Part shown: in pieces, positions 48,040-59,000 of the stretch
How positions within the stretch are numbered: position 1 is the first letter of the stretch
Layout: the number at the start of each line of letters is the position of its first letter
The notes under the pieces: model-generated
The model's database searches: none
Told to the model about the DNA's origin: nothing
What the model saw: only the letters and a program-made list of their open reading frames with translations
Translations under genes and position numbers: made by a program
Source of the DNA: Candidatus Cloacimonadota bacterium
GTDB taxonomy: Bacteria > Cloacimonadota > Cloacimonadia > Cloacimonadales > Cloacimonadaceae
Direction of reading: 5' to 3'
Assembly (NCBI GenBank): GCA_023421135.1
Contig: JAEZUG010000088.1
Span: forward strand, 18,643-82,642
DNA: 64,000 nt

Positions 48040-48375
48040 TTAGTCTTTGGGCTTCTTCACCTTCTTTTTGACCGGTTTGATCTCGGGCAGAGAGATGCGA
48101 ATCAGCTCCACCAGACGCTCGGCATCGTCCCACTGATCTTCCGGGATATAGAGCCAGGGCTTGGCGCCGGGATAAGGAAAGCCTTCTTCCGCCTCGCCCA
48201 GCCAATCACGACCTGCTTCAGTGGGCTTTAGGAAGAACTGATCGTCGCAGACCAGAGCGAAGAGCTTGTCCCCGCTATAAATGCCGTATTCACCGAACAT
48301 CTTTGTCCAGCGGAGCTCTTCCAAATCTGCCAGTTGTTCCGCCAGAAAGTCTATGGTTGCTTTCTTGCTACCCAT
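48040..48375 (-). CDS. TfoX N-terminal domain protein
   Basis: 111 residues with the TfoX-N pattern: WTKMFGEYGIYSGDKLFALVCDDQFFLKPT (about 19-48), then RDWLGEAEEGFPYPGAKPWLYIPEDQWDD, and a Lys-rich tail. In other bacteria TfoX-N proteins accompany competence regulation, but stand-alone versions like this have no known activity. Overlaps the DUF3795 gene by eight bases. Confidence 0.85.
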   Translation of the reverse strand: MGSKKATIDFLAEQLADLEELRWTKMFGEYGIYSGDKLFALVCDDQFFLKPTEAGRDWLGEAEEGFPYPGAKPWLYIPEDQWDDAERLVELIRISLPEIKPVKKKVKKPKD

Positions 48376-48670
48376 TGCTGAGCCCCCTTTTCTCCAGATT
48401 ACTCAGGCGGCTATCCAGATCTGCCTCAAACTCTGCATCAGAGAGATCCGGATTGCGGGTCTGAATCCACACCAGGCAGGGAGCCTGACCGCATTCCCCG
48501 CAGGACTCCAGGCCTATTCCCTTTACGCAAGAGTATATCGGACAGTGAGTAGCCCCGTAGAATTCTGCCCAGGAGACCTTGCCTTCCAGAGCATTGCAGC
48601 CATCGCACTCTATCCCGTAAGCCCGGCAATCGGTGCTGCAATTCACACCGCAGACGCTCAGATCTGTCAT
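48368..48670 (-). CDS. DUF3795-like cysteine-rich protein
   Basis: 100 residues with nine cysteines, arranged CGVNCSTDCRAYGIECDGC near the N-terminus, then C-x3-C, and CGECGQAPC. This is the DUF3795 pattern, probably a zinc or iron-sulfur binding protein of unknown role. Overlaps genes on both sides (TfoX-like downstream; four bases with the hypothetical upstream). Confidence 0.75.
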   Translation of the reverse strand: MTDLSVCGVNCSTDCRAYGIECDGCNALEGKVSWAEFYGATHCPIYSCVKGIGLESCGECGQAPCLVWIQTRNPDLSDAEFEADLDSRLSNLEKRGLSNG

Positions 48671-49221
48671 TGGGCGTCGCCTTTATACTCCAAAAGCGCT
48701 ACCACACGGTTCTTATAGTCCTCTTTACTGAGGTCTGTAAAGCTTTCCACCAAGCTGATGAAATCCCGCTTGTTGGGAGTGGTGAATTTGAACATATCAT
48801 CCTGTGGGAAAGTGCGGCGAATCAGGATCATGGACTCCTTGATCACGGATTCTTCCAGCTCTTCCCCCCGGGCGGAGAGCATGGCAAAAAGGGTGCCCAG
48901 GCGCCAGGTGAGGGTTTTGGCACAGATGGCATTGAAATAGATGCCCAAAAGCGGGACATTGCCCAGAATCTTATCCAGAGCGATATCCACGAAGATCTCA
49001 CTGAGCGTTCCTGTGATGATCCGGGTGGCAGCATCCTGAGGAGTACCGCTGCGCTCATAAAGCTCGCGGATGCGATCCCAGAGCGGAACGTAGATCAGCG
49101 GAATCACGGCAATATCCGTGGCAATCGTGAAAGGCCATCCGGCTATCCCACTGAGGGACTGAGCGATGGAATTGTCCTCCGCCTTCTTCATGATAATCTG
49201 GTAGCATTCTTCTGCTTTCAT
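48667..49221 (-). CDS. Conserved hypothetical protein with hydrophobic core
   Basis: 184 residues. A hydrophobic stretch WPFTIATDIAVIPLIYVPLWDRI (about 29-51) and a second one near KILGNVPLLGIYFNAICAKTLTW (about 84-106) resemble DUF697/EcsC-type peripheral membrane proteins, but I cannot assign a family. First gene of a run with the DUF3795 and TfoX-like genes; a GGAG lies upstream of the ATG. Function unknown. Confidence 0.6.
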   Translation of the reverse strand: MKAEECYQIIMKKAEDNSIAQSLSGIAGWPFTIATDIAVIPLIYVPLWDRIRELYERSGTPQDAATRIITGTLSEIFVDIALDKILGNVPLLGIYFNAICAKTLTWRLGTLFAMLSARGEELEESVIKESMILIRRTFPQDDMFKFTTPNKRDFISLVESFTDLSKEDYKNRVVALLEYKGDAQ

Positions 49222-50212
49222 ATCTGCTCCTTGGTGGATTTACTGGGCAGATGAACGTGCAAGAAAGGTTCCGAACCTGAACATCATTTGGCGTTTCCAA
49301 GATGTGTTACAAGGAGATAAGCAGTAACATGAACTGAGATTACCGTGAAGATGAGATTCCGTGGAACACGAGATGATCCGCACCTTGAGATGAGATTCCG
49401 TGGAACACGAGATGATCCGCACCTTGAGATGAGAGTTCCGTAGGAACGGCATTTCAGGTAGCAACGTTAACTTTGCGACATGTCTCTGAGTTCCGTAGGA
49501 ACGGCATTTCAGGTAGCAACGACGATCCCAAAGTACACCACCCGAGTTCCGTAGGAACGGCATTTTAGGTAGCCCCGAAAAGCCCAATGCACACCACCCG
49601 AGTTCCGTAGGAAAGGTATTTCAGGTAGTAACGTTGACTTTGCGACATGTCTCCGAGTTCAGTTAGGAACGGCATTTTAGGTAGCACCGAAAAGCACAAT
49701 GCACACCACCCGAGTTCCGTTAGGAACGGCATTTTAGGTAGCCCCGAAAAGCCCAATGCACACCACCCGAGTTCCGTAGGAACGGCATTTTAGGTAGCAA
49801 CGTTAACTGTGCGACATGCCTCCGAGTTCCGTAGGAACGGTATTTCAGGTAGCAACGTTGACTTTGCGACATGTCTCTGAGTTCTGTTAGGAACGGTATT
49901 TCAGGTAGCAACGTTGACTTTACGACATGTCTCTGAGTTCCGTAGGAGCGGAACCTCAGGTCAGAAAGCCAAGTGACCAGACGAACCCTGGAAGGGTGAC
50001 ACGCCACTCCACCCCTCCACCACACTTTTCACACACTATACACTATTTAAAAGATCAATGAGAGCCACAACACCACGTATTGTCCCCTCACTTCTTATAA
50101 GGTGACACTTTCTCCTCCGAGGTGACACTTTCCTGTGGATTGTTTTCCGCAAGTGCGGAACTGCACGATATGCATAGATTTATATTGACGAACAATCTTC
50201 TCTCTCAAAGAT
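49222..50212. repeat. REP-like tandem array and flanking repeats
   Basis: Ten copies of a 30-nt unit (hairpin GTTCCGTAGGAAC followed by GGCATTTCAGGTAGC) start at 49433, 49488, 49544, 49600, 49655, 49712, 49769, 49824, 49879 and 49935, with a period of 55-57 bp. The spacers fall into three recurring types (starting AACGTTRACTTTGCGAC, CCCGAAAAGCCCAATGC and AACGACGATCCCAAAG). Two shorter 'gattccgtggaacacgagatg' hairpin units precede the array at about 49,356-49,410. The last copy is degenerate. Beyond it are two 'aggtgacacttt' direct repeats near 50,100-50,130. No gene is supported. Confidence 0.85.
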
Positions 50213-51190
50213 ATGCATGGCAAGTCCACTTGGGAGGCTCAATACCCCACAGCCACTCTGCCAAACCTGCGAGCTAAGTTCGGGCAAACAGGCTATCAAA
50301 GAGAGATGCTGGGACAGCCGGTTATCGAAGGCAACATCTTCAAGAACCACTGGTTCACCAAGTATAGATCGCTGCCAGAGCCATCCCAGATGAAGCGGGT
50401 CTGGCTCTATGCCGATCCAGCCTGGGGTGAGAAGATCAACAAGGACTCCATAGATAAGCTTATGGGCATCATCAATACTCAACTGGGAGATGACTTCGCA
50501 GCACTGGTCAACGAGCCCACCAAAGCGATAATAGACCGCTGTGTGCGGCTTGGATTGAGGGACACTCAAGTACAAGCCCCGACCAAGACCAGTATCGGAC
50601 TCTGGGGCATAGAAGATCAGCATCTCTCCTCCACTATTCAGAAGCAGCAGTTGTTCTGGATCGGGAATCACTTCGAAGCCGATGTCAGGCAGAACTTCGC
50701 AGACACCATCTCCAAAGCCATCGAGCAGGGTTATACCAAAGAGATGCTTGCCGATACTCTCAAAGACCAGTTCAATGACATTGCCAACCGATCTTCCCAT
50801 TACTGGCAGGGATTGGCAGAGCATACTGCTCTCAGAATACGTGAGTTTGGAAGACTGCAAGGCTACAAGAAAGCTAAAGCCAGATACTACAAGCTTGTGG
50901 TGATCCTGGATGACCGTACCAGTGATATCTGCCGGGCTCTGGCTGCCCAGGATAAGGTCTATCCCCTTAACGATGCACTGGAAGTGATGGACAATCTTAT
51001 GGCTCTGGATACCAAGTCCAACAGCCTGGATGATGCCCGTGAATACATCAAAGCCCTTGCGCCCTGGATCAAAGATACTCAGATAGAATACGACTCAGGA
51101 ATGAACCCGGTAGGCGTCTCCGGAGCGCATACGCCGTTCCCACCCTTTCATTGGAAGTGCAGGACAACGACTGTTATCTGGACTGATTAG
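50213..51190 (+). pseudogene. Phage relic: TerL fragment fused to Mu gpF-like head morphogenesis protein
   Basis: 325 codons with no stop. The first 68 residues (WEAQYPTATLPNLRAKFG... VWLYADPAWG) look like the nuclease-side part of a large terminase. From about residue 70 to the end it is a Mu gpF/SPP1 gp7-type head morphogenesis protein: TALRIREFGRLQGYKKAKARYY, LDDRTSDICRALAAQDKVY and PFPPFHWKCRTTTV. In an intact phage these genes are separated by the portal gene, so an in-frame deletion has joined them. No portal, capsid or tail genes follow. Probably not functional, although the frame is open. Confidence 0.7.
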
Positions 51191-51347
51191 GATAGAGCAG
51201 GTTAGCAACAGAAGTCAAAGCTCTGTTGGCTGTATAAACCTCTAATGATATCTCTATCAATTTGACCTATAACAAAAAGAGATTGACCGAATATCCCATC
51301 TATATGACTTTGCCCTAATAGAAATATAACAGAGATTGGGGTAACGT

Positions 51348-54300
51348 TTGCTGAAAGCTATTCTGGTAACATACCTAAACGATCTGCAGAAGATCATCAA
51401 CCGGGGAGACGCCCGGGAAGAGTCCTTTTATCATTGTCTTAAGGACATGATCGAGGCTTATGCCAAGCTGAGTAAGATCAGCAAATGCGAAGTGGGTATC
51501 TTGCCCAAGACAACCGAAGCCGGAAACCCGGACTTCCGTGTCTGGGATGGCAAAGCCCACATCACTGGCTATATCGAAGCTAAGAAACCAGAGATCTACA
51601 ACCTCGATCCCATCGCAGTAAGCGAACAGCTCAAGCGCTACCTGGCTACCTTTCCCAATCTCATCCTCACCAACTTCTATGAGTTCCGTCTCTATCAGCA
51701 TGGGATGTTTGTAGATAGTGTCACTATCGCCAGTTCGATCAATGCCACCCAGATGCATATCGCCCCTCCAGCTTCGCATGTGGAAGGGCTGTCTGCCTTG
51801 CTTGACCGCTATTTCAGCTTTTCCCTGCCTGCCATCACTGACCCCAAGAGCTTGGCTAATGCGCTAGCAAAACGTACCCGCTTCCTGCGGGACGAGATCA
51901 TCACCATTGAACTGGCAGTGGAGGAGATGCAAGGCAAGAAGGTATTACTGAACTTCTATGAGTCCTTCAAAAAGCTACTGATCAACAACCTGACCATAGA
52001 GCAGTTTGCTGACCTCTATGCCCAAACCCTCACCTACGGCATCTTCGCTGCTCGCACCCGCAGTGAGGGTGAGTTCAATCGTGAACTCATCTATAAATAC
52101 ATCCCCGGCACCCTGGGCATCCTGAAAAGCATCTTCAAATTCATCTCCTACGAAGAGCCGCCCCAGGCTCTGGCTGTTTTAATCGATGACATAGCGGATA
52201 TCCTCTTCAATACTGATATCCAAAAGATACTGCACCGCTTTTACAGCGAGGGCAAGGGCAGAGACCCCATTGTGCATTTCTATGAGACTTTCTTAAGCGA
52301 ATATGATCCCAAGCTCAGAGAGAAACGGGGAGTCTATTATACCCCTGAGCCTGTGGTGCGTTATATCGTGCGCAGCATTCACAGCCTCTTGAAAAGCCAC
52401 TTTGCTTTGGGCGATGGACTGGCTTCAGAGGATGTCACCATTCTTGATCCTGCTGCTGGTACCCTCACCTTTCCAGCGGAAGCTATCAAAGTGGCTATAG
52501 AAGAGCATAAAGGCAAATATGGCAGCGGTAGTATCCACAACCTGATCAGGAACCACATCCTGCCTCACTTCTATGCCATAGAACTCATGATGGCACCTTA
52601 CACCGTGGGACACCTCAAGATCAGCTATCTCTTGGCGGAACATGGCTACGAACTAAGCGAAGATGAACGCTTCAAGCTCTATCTCTCCAACACCCTGGAA
52701 CCGGACATCCCCCTGCAAACCGAACTGCCCATCTCTCACGACATCAGTGAAGAATGTGCTCTGGCAAACAAAGTGAAGCATCAGGAACCGATCCTGGTGA
52801 TCATGGGGAATCCGCCATATAGCTATAGAAGCGAGAATACAAGCCCCTGGACAGAGGAGTTGCTAAAAACTAATAAAGATGGTGCCAAGAGTTACAGCAC
52901 AATTGATGGTAAGCCTCTCAAGGAAGTCCAACAAAGCGCATTACAAGATGATTATGTGAAGTTCCTGCGCTTCGCCCAATGGAAGATACACAAGGCTGGT
53001 AAGGGCATCGTGGGCATGATCACTAATCACAGTTATTTGGACAATCCCACTTTAAGAGGAATGAGACAAAGCCTGATGCATACCTTTGATGAAATCTATG
53101 TGCTGGATTTGCATGGCAATACCAAGAAGAAAGAGACCAGTCCTGATGGCAGCAGGGATGAGAATGTCTTTGATATCCAGCAGGGAACCGCCATCATCAT
53201 GATGGTGAAGGGTACAGACACCAAAGAGAAAAAGGTGTGCCACCACGAACTATACGGACTTCGCCAGTTCAAATACGACTGGCTGGATAACAATCAGTTC
53301 CAAGCTAAGACCTATCAGGAACTAAGTCCCGGTTCACCCTTCTATCTCTTCCGTCCGGAAGCAACAGGAAACGAGCATTACATGAAATGGAAAAGCCTGC
53401 CAGATATCTTCCCTGTCAACAGTGTGGGGATTATAACTGGGAAAGATCAACTCACAATCAGAGAAAGCCCAAATGATGTAATAAGGACATTACATCGGTT
53501 CTCAACAACAGATGTTGAGACATTGCGTTTAGCTTTCAGTTTGGGAGCTGATGCAAGAGATTGGAAGATTGCTCTCGCTCAGAAGGATGTTTTGAGCTCA
53601 GTGCAGTACGATCAAAATATTCGTCCGATATTATATAAACCATTTGACCTAAAATACACATTTTACACTGGGCGCATAAAAGGGTTTATTTCCATGCCCA
53701 TGTACAACGTTATGAAGCATATGCTCAAAGACAATTATGCATTGTTATCATCAAAACAATGCAAGGAAGAGTATAAACACGCTTTTATTGCACAAACCCT
53801 GTGTAATAGAAATGTAACTGGTTCTGCGGGTAGTTTTGGATCAAACTATGTCTTCCCCCTTTACATCTACCCAGACGAACACAAAGACGACATATTTGCT
53901 ACCACAGAGCGTGGATACAATATCGCTCCTGATCTTTTAGATAGATTCAGCAACCAATGGCCTCAGTTCCTGCCGGAGCAACTATTCCACTATGTCTATG
54001 CGATCCTGCACAGCAATCAATACCGCCAACGCTTTACGCAATATCTCAGGATGGATTTCCCCCGCATACCATTCACAGATGATTACGAGTTGTTCAGCCA
54101 ATTGACAGGATATGGTAAAGAGCTTGCCGATATCCATTTACTCAAGAGTCCACGGTTAAGCCCTCCCTTAGCACGGTATCAGGGTGGCGGTTCCAATGAC
54201 ATGGTTGAGTTTATCCAATACTATGATGGCAAGAGTATCGTGCAGATAAACCCTGATAAGCACTTTGAGGGCATCACCCCGGAGTTGTGGAATTATCACA

Positions 54301-54455
54301 TTGGAGGCTATCAAGTGCTGCATAAATACCTCAAAGACCGCAAGGATAAGAGCCTAGCCGATCCCATCCATTATTGCCGGATAGTTACTGCTTTAGCACT
54401 AACCATCGATCTTCAGGCTCGGATAGATCGAATCATTGGAATCGTTATCCAATAG
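51348..54455 (+). CDS. Type ISP-like restriction-modification enzyme
   Basis: 1035 residues starting at TTG 51348. N-terminal nuclease: NPDFRVWDGK...YIEAKKP (about 63-82) fits a PD-(D/E)XK core. A helicase-like region usual in full Type ISP proteins is not evident. The methyltransferase follows: RGVYYTPEPVVRYIVRSI (about 330-347), SAM motif ILDPAAGTLTFPAEAI (about 365-380) and catalytic MGNPPYSY (about 487-494). The C-terminal 350 residues should hold the target recognition domain. One protein could therefore methylate and cleave. No separate specificity gene is next to it. Confidence 0.85.
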   Translation: MLKAILVTYLNDLQKIINRGDAREESFYHCLKDMIEAYAKLSKISKCEVGILPKTTEAGNPDFRVWDGKAHITGYIEAKKPEIYNLDPIAVSEQLKRYLATFPNLILTNFYEFRLYQHGMFVDSVTIASSINATQMHIAPPASHVEGLSALLDRYFSFSLPAITDPKSLANALAKRTRFLRDEIITIELAVEEMQGKKVLLNFYESFKKLLINNLTIEQFADLYAQTLTYGIFAARTRSEGEFNRELIYKYIPGTLGILKSIFKFISYEEPPQALAVLIDDIADILFNTDIQKILHRFYSEGKGRDPIVHFYETFLSEYDPKLREKRGVYYTPEPVVRYIVRSIHSLLKSHFALGDGLASEDVTILDPAAGTLTFPAEAIKVAIEEHKGKYGSGSIHNLIRNHILPHFYAIELMMAPYTVGHLKISYLLAEHGYELSEDERFKLYLSNTLEPDIPLQTELPISHDISEECALANKVKHQEPILVIMGNPPYSYRSENTSPWTEELLKTNKDGAKSYSTIDGKPLKEVQQSALQDDYVKFLRFAQWKIHKAGKGIVGMITNHSYLDNPTLRGMRQSLMHTFDEIYVLDLHGNTKKKETSPDGSRDENVFDIQQGTAIIMMVKGTDTKEKKVCHHELYGLRQFKYDWLDNNQFQAKTYQELSPGSPFYLFRPEATGNEHYMKWKSLPDIFPVNSVGIITGKDQLTIRESPNDVIRTLHRFSTTDVETLRLAFSLGADARDWKIALAQKDVLSSVQYDQNIRPILYKPFDLKYTFYTGRIKGFISMPMYNVMKHMLKDNYALLSSKQCKEEYKHAFIAQTLCNRNVTGSAGSFGSNYVFPLYIYPDEHKDDIFATTERGYNIAPDLLDRFSNQWPQFLPEQLFHYVYAILHSNQYRQRFTQYLRMDFPRIPFTDDYELFSQLTGYGKELADIHLLKSPRLSPPLARYQGGGSNDMVEFIQYYDGKSIVQINPDKHFEGITPELWNYHIGGYQVLHKYLKDRKDKSLADPIHYCRIVTALALTIDLQARIDRIIGIVIQ

Positions 54456-54626
54456 AAATGACCGAGTTGCGTGGGCTTTTGTAATACAATTTTTAGCATG
54501 AGCATTTACGCTATAGAGATGAACCTGGTTAGCGTCTCCGGGCGTATGATCCGTTCCCACCAATTCTCTGGAAGTGCTGAATAGAGTTCAATATTGTCAA
54601 TCTGTAATAAATACATCATCAACTAT

Positions 54627-56033
54627 TTACAATCTGCTAAGCAATAGTTCAAAAGTGTCTGAGACAACTTTTAAGCCCTTATTGCTTCTAAACCATTCAT
54701 ACATTATCTGAACAGTAATGACATCGTTACCGTGCCCTTGACATATAGCCCGACTGAAATTTGAAGCTATTACACAAATTATCCCTTCAGTTTTATCTGA
54801 TAATCCGGAGTCCCTTTCAGTGTCCTCACAGATCAATTTGTCGAGTATTAAAGAGATGGCCTTGTTATCTAACAATTCATTGGGATTACTTGAATGACTA
54901 ATCTCTTGAATAACGTCTTGTTTATATTGCCTGAGAAGATTATAGATCAACTCCTGATGCTCCATAATGAAATGCTGTAGTCTATTTTCCACAGATCGTT
55001 TATTTACAACTGGTAAATCATAGATTCTATTAATCTGTAATGAATAGTTATTTTTAAAATGGAAAAAAGCTATTCTCTTGAACATCTCACTAAACTGATT
55101 TTTCATTAGATTAGGCACATCTACTTCGTTAGCAAACAATTCCAAACGCGTTATTGAACCAGGCAGTATGCTGGGATCAAGGGATTTACACAACGGGGGA
55201 GCAGCCTTTTTCTGAAGAGGATTAATAATGTACAACACATTGTCAGAAATATCAAAATCGCATTCTCCAAGCCATACACTGAAGTCTAATACCCCAAACA
55301 AAATCACTCTGCCATAAATGCATGAATTCACATGATCACGAATTATAGCGATGTAATGGCAGAATTCGCTATGATCACAATCGACCCGAAAAGGGTTATC
55401 AGCAGTCAAACTCACATAATAACTGATATCATCACAATCTTTTAAATTGCCAAACACTGAATTTTTGAAAGCGAGTAATTCTGATTTTCGTGCTATATCT
55501 GGCCATTTTAATGCCGTATAATTGAGCACGATACGTCCAACTTCCCTCAAAAAACACTCACCACCAATGGAAAAAGTGTGGTAGGTTGTTGGCATATAGT
55601 TTGTTACTATCCGTTTATTGGTCGCAGTAACCTTTCTACCTTCACTCTTTAATCTGTTTAAACAATCATCAATTTGCTTCTGATTAGAACCCTTTATACA
55701 TATCAAATCCTTACCATCAGACTGCCTGGAAGATGTTATTGTAGCTGAGGTCAAACTTGTTTTTCCGAATGAATCAACAGTGAACTCGGTTCCATCGACA
55801 TTCTGAAAAACTGCTGATATCTGCTTTTTGGAGTTTACTGATTCAGTTCCAATCTGCCCATTGATAAAATCTAATTGAGCAGAAAAAGCGGTATCAAGTT
55901 CGCTAAAATGATTGTTACAGGCACTACATATAACTCTTTTATATGTAACTCTGCCCCCCATACTCGCTGGGAAAATATGCTCTTTTGAACCGGTGGGGTT
56001 CCCACAATAGATACAATGAGTTGCACTGCTCAT
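54627..56033 (-). CDS. HNH endonuclease-like protein
   Basis: 468 residues. N-terminal zinc-type HNH: CIYCG (7-11), KEHIFPASMGGR (about 17-28) and ICSACNNHFSELD (about 36-48), the layout of HNH_5 type nucleases. The remaining 400 residues are unrecognised and AT-rich in codon choice. Its start overlaps the last base of the giant SBBP protein gene, so it is translated after it on the same message. It converges with the Type ISP gene. Possibly a defence nuclease or homing-type enzyme. Confidence 0.7.
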   Translation of the reverse strand: MSSATHCIYCGNPTGSKEHIFPASMGGRVTYKRVICSACNNHFSELDTAFSAQLDFINGQIGTESVNSKKQISAVFQNVDGTEFTVDSFGKTSLTSATITSSRQSDGKDLICIKGSNQKQIDDCLNRLKSEGRKVTATNKRIVTNYMPTTYHTFSIGGECFLREVGRIVLNYTALKWPDIARKSELLAFKNSVFGNLKDCDDISYYVSLTADNPFRVDCDHSEFCHYIAIIRDHVNSCIYGRVILFGVLDFSVWLGECDFDISDNVLYIINPLQKKAAPPLCKSLDPSILPGSITRLELFANEVDVPNLMKNQFSEMFKRIAFFHFKNNYSLQINRIYDLPVVNKRSVENRLQHFIMEHQELIYNLLRQYKQDVIQEISHSSNPNELLDNKAISLILDKLICEDTERDSGLSDKTEGIICVIASNFSRAICQGHGNDVITVQIMYEWFRSNKGLKVVSDTFELLLSRL

Positions 56034-59000
56034 TATTTAGTTAATAACCTTACTACCTCATCTATAGCCATGCCTTGCTGTAAATCACTTAACAACTGAT
56101 CTACCCTTCCCATTGAATAGTTTTTGAACGCGATTACTCTATAGAACATATGCGCAGAATGCATCCCGACAAGATAATGAGTGTACTGTAAAGTCATAGA
56201 AGCACCATGATAGTAAAATACCCCCTCGGGATCAGCCGAACCATTAAAGAAGATCAAATAGTAATCCGGCACGATCGGAGTATCAAATATCGTCTCAGTA
56301 ACCGCATCCCAGCTTATCACTGCATTGCTGCCATCCATAACGATCATCACGTTCTCCGGCGCTTTAGGTGGCACATATTCACCCGCTCCACTCAGCCGTA
56401 TCGCAGCCATCGGCATATTCTGAGAGCTGTTATAGATATAGAGGCTATCTGTAATCGCACCGACAATCAGGGGAGTAAACCTTAGCTGCAAGGCTATGCT
56501 ATCCCCTTGGGCGATATTGATCGGCAGCAATGCACCCACCACTTCAAAGAGGGTTTGCGTCTGCCAGAAACTAAGATTACTCACTTCCAGATCAGCCGTG
56601 CCGGTATTGCGTACCCATAGTTCCTGAATAGCAGATGAAGAACCAAGATATACATTACCCAAATTTAACGAGTTAACTGCTACCTCTATTACAGGATACC
56701 TGGGAACTACGGTAATGTAATCTTGCCTGGTTAATGTAGCATTTAGACCAGCCGAATTGGTAGCCGTTAAAGACACAGAGTACACCCCATCGTTAAGGTA
56801 AACATGCAGCGGATTCTGCTGAGTTGAGTTTTGCCCATCTCCAAAATCCCATAACCACTCTGTGAGAATACCAGTGTTTGCTGTAGATAGATCCGTATAC
56901 TGAATCGTTAGTTGTTCCAGTCCGGATGTAGTATCAGCAATGAAATCAACCGTTGGTGGATATACAATCGAAGTTATGGAAAAATTTGCATCTGATACAT
57001 CATAAATATTGCTATTTGAAGCGCTTCGCACTCTAACCAAACATTCCAAAGATGGATTATTAGGCACCAACCATAAATATTGGCCTATGGATGCATTAAT
57101 CGCTGTACCCTGTAATTGCAACCAATTAATTCCATTATCAATACTATAATCTATCAAAATCTGGGTTACTATAGAAGGGGCAACTATCCATGAAATCTCA
57201 AATACGCTATTTATTTGAGCCATTTCACCACCATTTGGACTGATAATTCTAATCTTAGGGCGTATTTCGAAAGTCGAATTATTAATATCATCAAATTCCC
57301 AGCTAGACATTGAACTGATCCTTACAAAGCATGTCTCAGAGGCTACATAAGGAATCACCCAATTATAATTTCCGATCGAGGCAGAGATGTTTTCCCCTAT
57401 TAAAATCCAACTCCCTGTTGTGGAGGTACGATATTCCAATTTGATCTCGTCTATATAAGCACTGTTCCATGTAATAGGCTCTACAGTTTCCGAAACCCAG
57501 ATTTGACCACCATTGGGGCTGGTAAGTGTGAGTCTGCAGGTAGTAAAAGCAAAATTACTCCAGTCATAGACGTAACTATTCTCAGAATCTGAAATTAGGA
57601 ATCGACAGTTTGAGGATGGAGTATCTGGAATGGTACAATTCCAAAAACTAAGGCTTGCATCGATGTTTTGTGCCAAAAACTGCCAGTCAGCCCCCCCATT
57701 AAAACTAATCTTGATATCAACATGTTCCACACCCGTTGATATCCACGCCACATTATAACTTTTACTACTCTGCATCATCAAATCCTGATTATCAGGAGAG
57801 ATTAACATTATGCTTGATGGTGCAGCGTAATCAATTGAAAAAACATTGTCTGATATATCACTTACAGGAGGATAGTCTGCCCAGTTAATCTTGATAAGAC
57901 ATTGAATGGAAGCTACATTCGGTACAACAAATGATAACTGACCCATTGATACATCAATTGGTGTAGAATTGAGGGCAATCCAACTGATGCCGTTGTTTAT
58001 TGATAGCGACAAATTTACGCTGCCTGATGAAAAACTATTATCCCAATAAATGTTTTGCGCAGAGCTAGCACTCAATGTTTCGCCACCATTGGGAGAAAAC
58101 AATCTGATAGTTGTAAGTCCCATCTTTGCAACAACGATATCAGTACTACCGCTACTGATTAGGGGTTGCCCCCCCACTGTTGTACTGCTGCTAAAATCTC
58201 CGATTATCCCAATACTTCCAGAACTGTCTACATTTACGCAGTTACCAACTGACCCACCAGCATTTTCAACCCAAAGCCAATTACCACTATTATCGAGTTT
58301 TGCGACAAACATACGCCGAGAGCCACTTGTATAGGAAGTGGATCCAAAATTAGTAGTTCCAATGAAATATCCCGTTACGTATATTTTCCCACCGTTATCC
58401 ACATCAATGCTATAACCATGAGGCCCATCTGAACTAGAGCTATCCGTTCCAATCGCCCAAATCCAATTACCACTACTGTTTAGTTTAGCAACAAACATTT
58501 CTTTACTACCAGACACTGTAATACCACCAAAGCTTGTAGAGTCATATTGGAAACCTGTAAAATAGACATTCGAAAAACTATCGACAGCAATTCCATAGCC
58601 GCTTGATATAGCAGAATCCACTGTGCTTGAACCCATAGCACTTCGGGCCCATAACCAATTACCGTTATTATCGATCTTGGCGACATATGCATTATTATAG
58701 AAGAATATAAGAGTTTCATATGCAAAATAATTGCTTCTTATCCAAAAGCTATCAAAATATGCCGTTCCCTTAAAATACCCTGTAACATAAGCATTCCCAG
58801 TATTATCTACCGCTATGCTGTAACTATAATCATTATCAGTTCCCCCTGCTTTCTTTGCCCAAAGCCAGTTGCCGTTGCTGTCCATCTTTGCTATGAAAGC
58901 ATCTGTTCCTCCACTAGATGTAAGTGAATATGTTCCAAATGAGACTGTGCTATTGAAGGTTCCAGTAATGTATACATTAGAATTTTGATCAAGTGAAATT

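Noticed and set aside
49433..49965. Regular 30-nt repeats with about 25-nt spacers, CRISPR-like in spacing
   Set aside because: Spacers recur and fall into three types, copies occur elsewhere singly and inverted, no cas genes are present, and a Y1 transposase linked to the same repeat explains them better.
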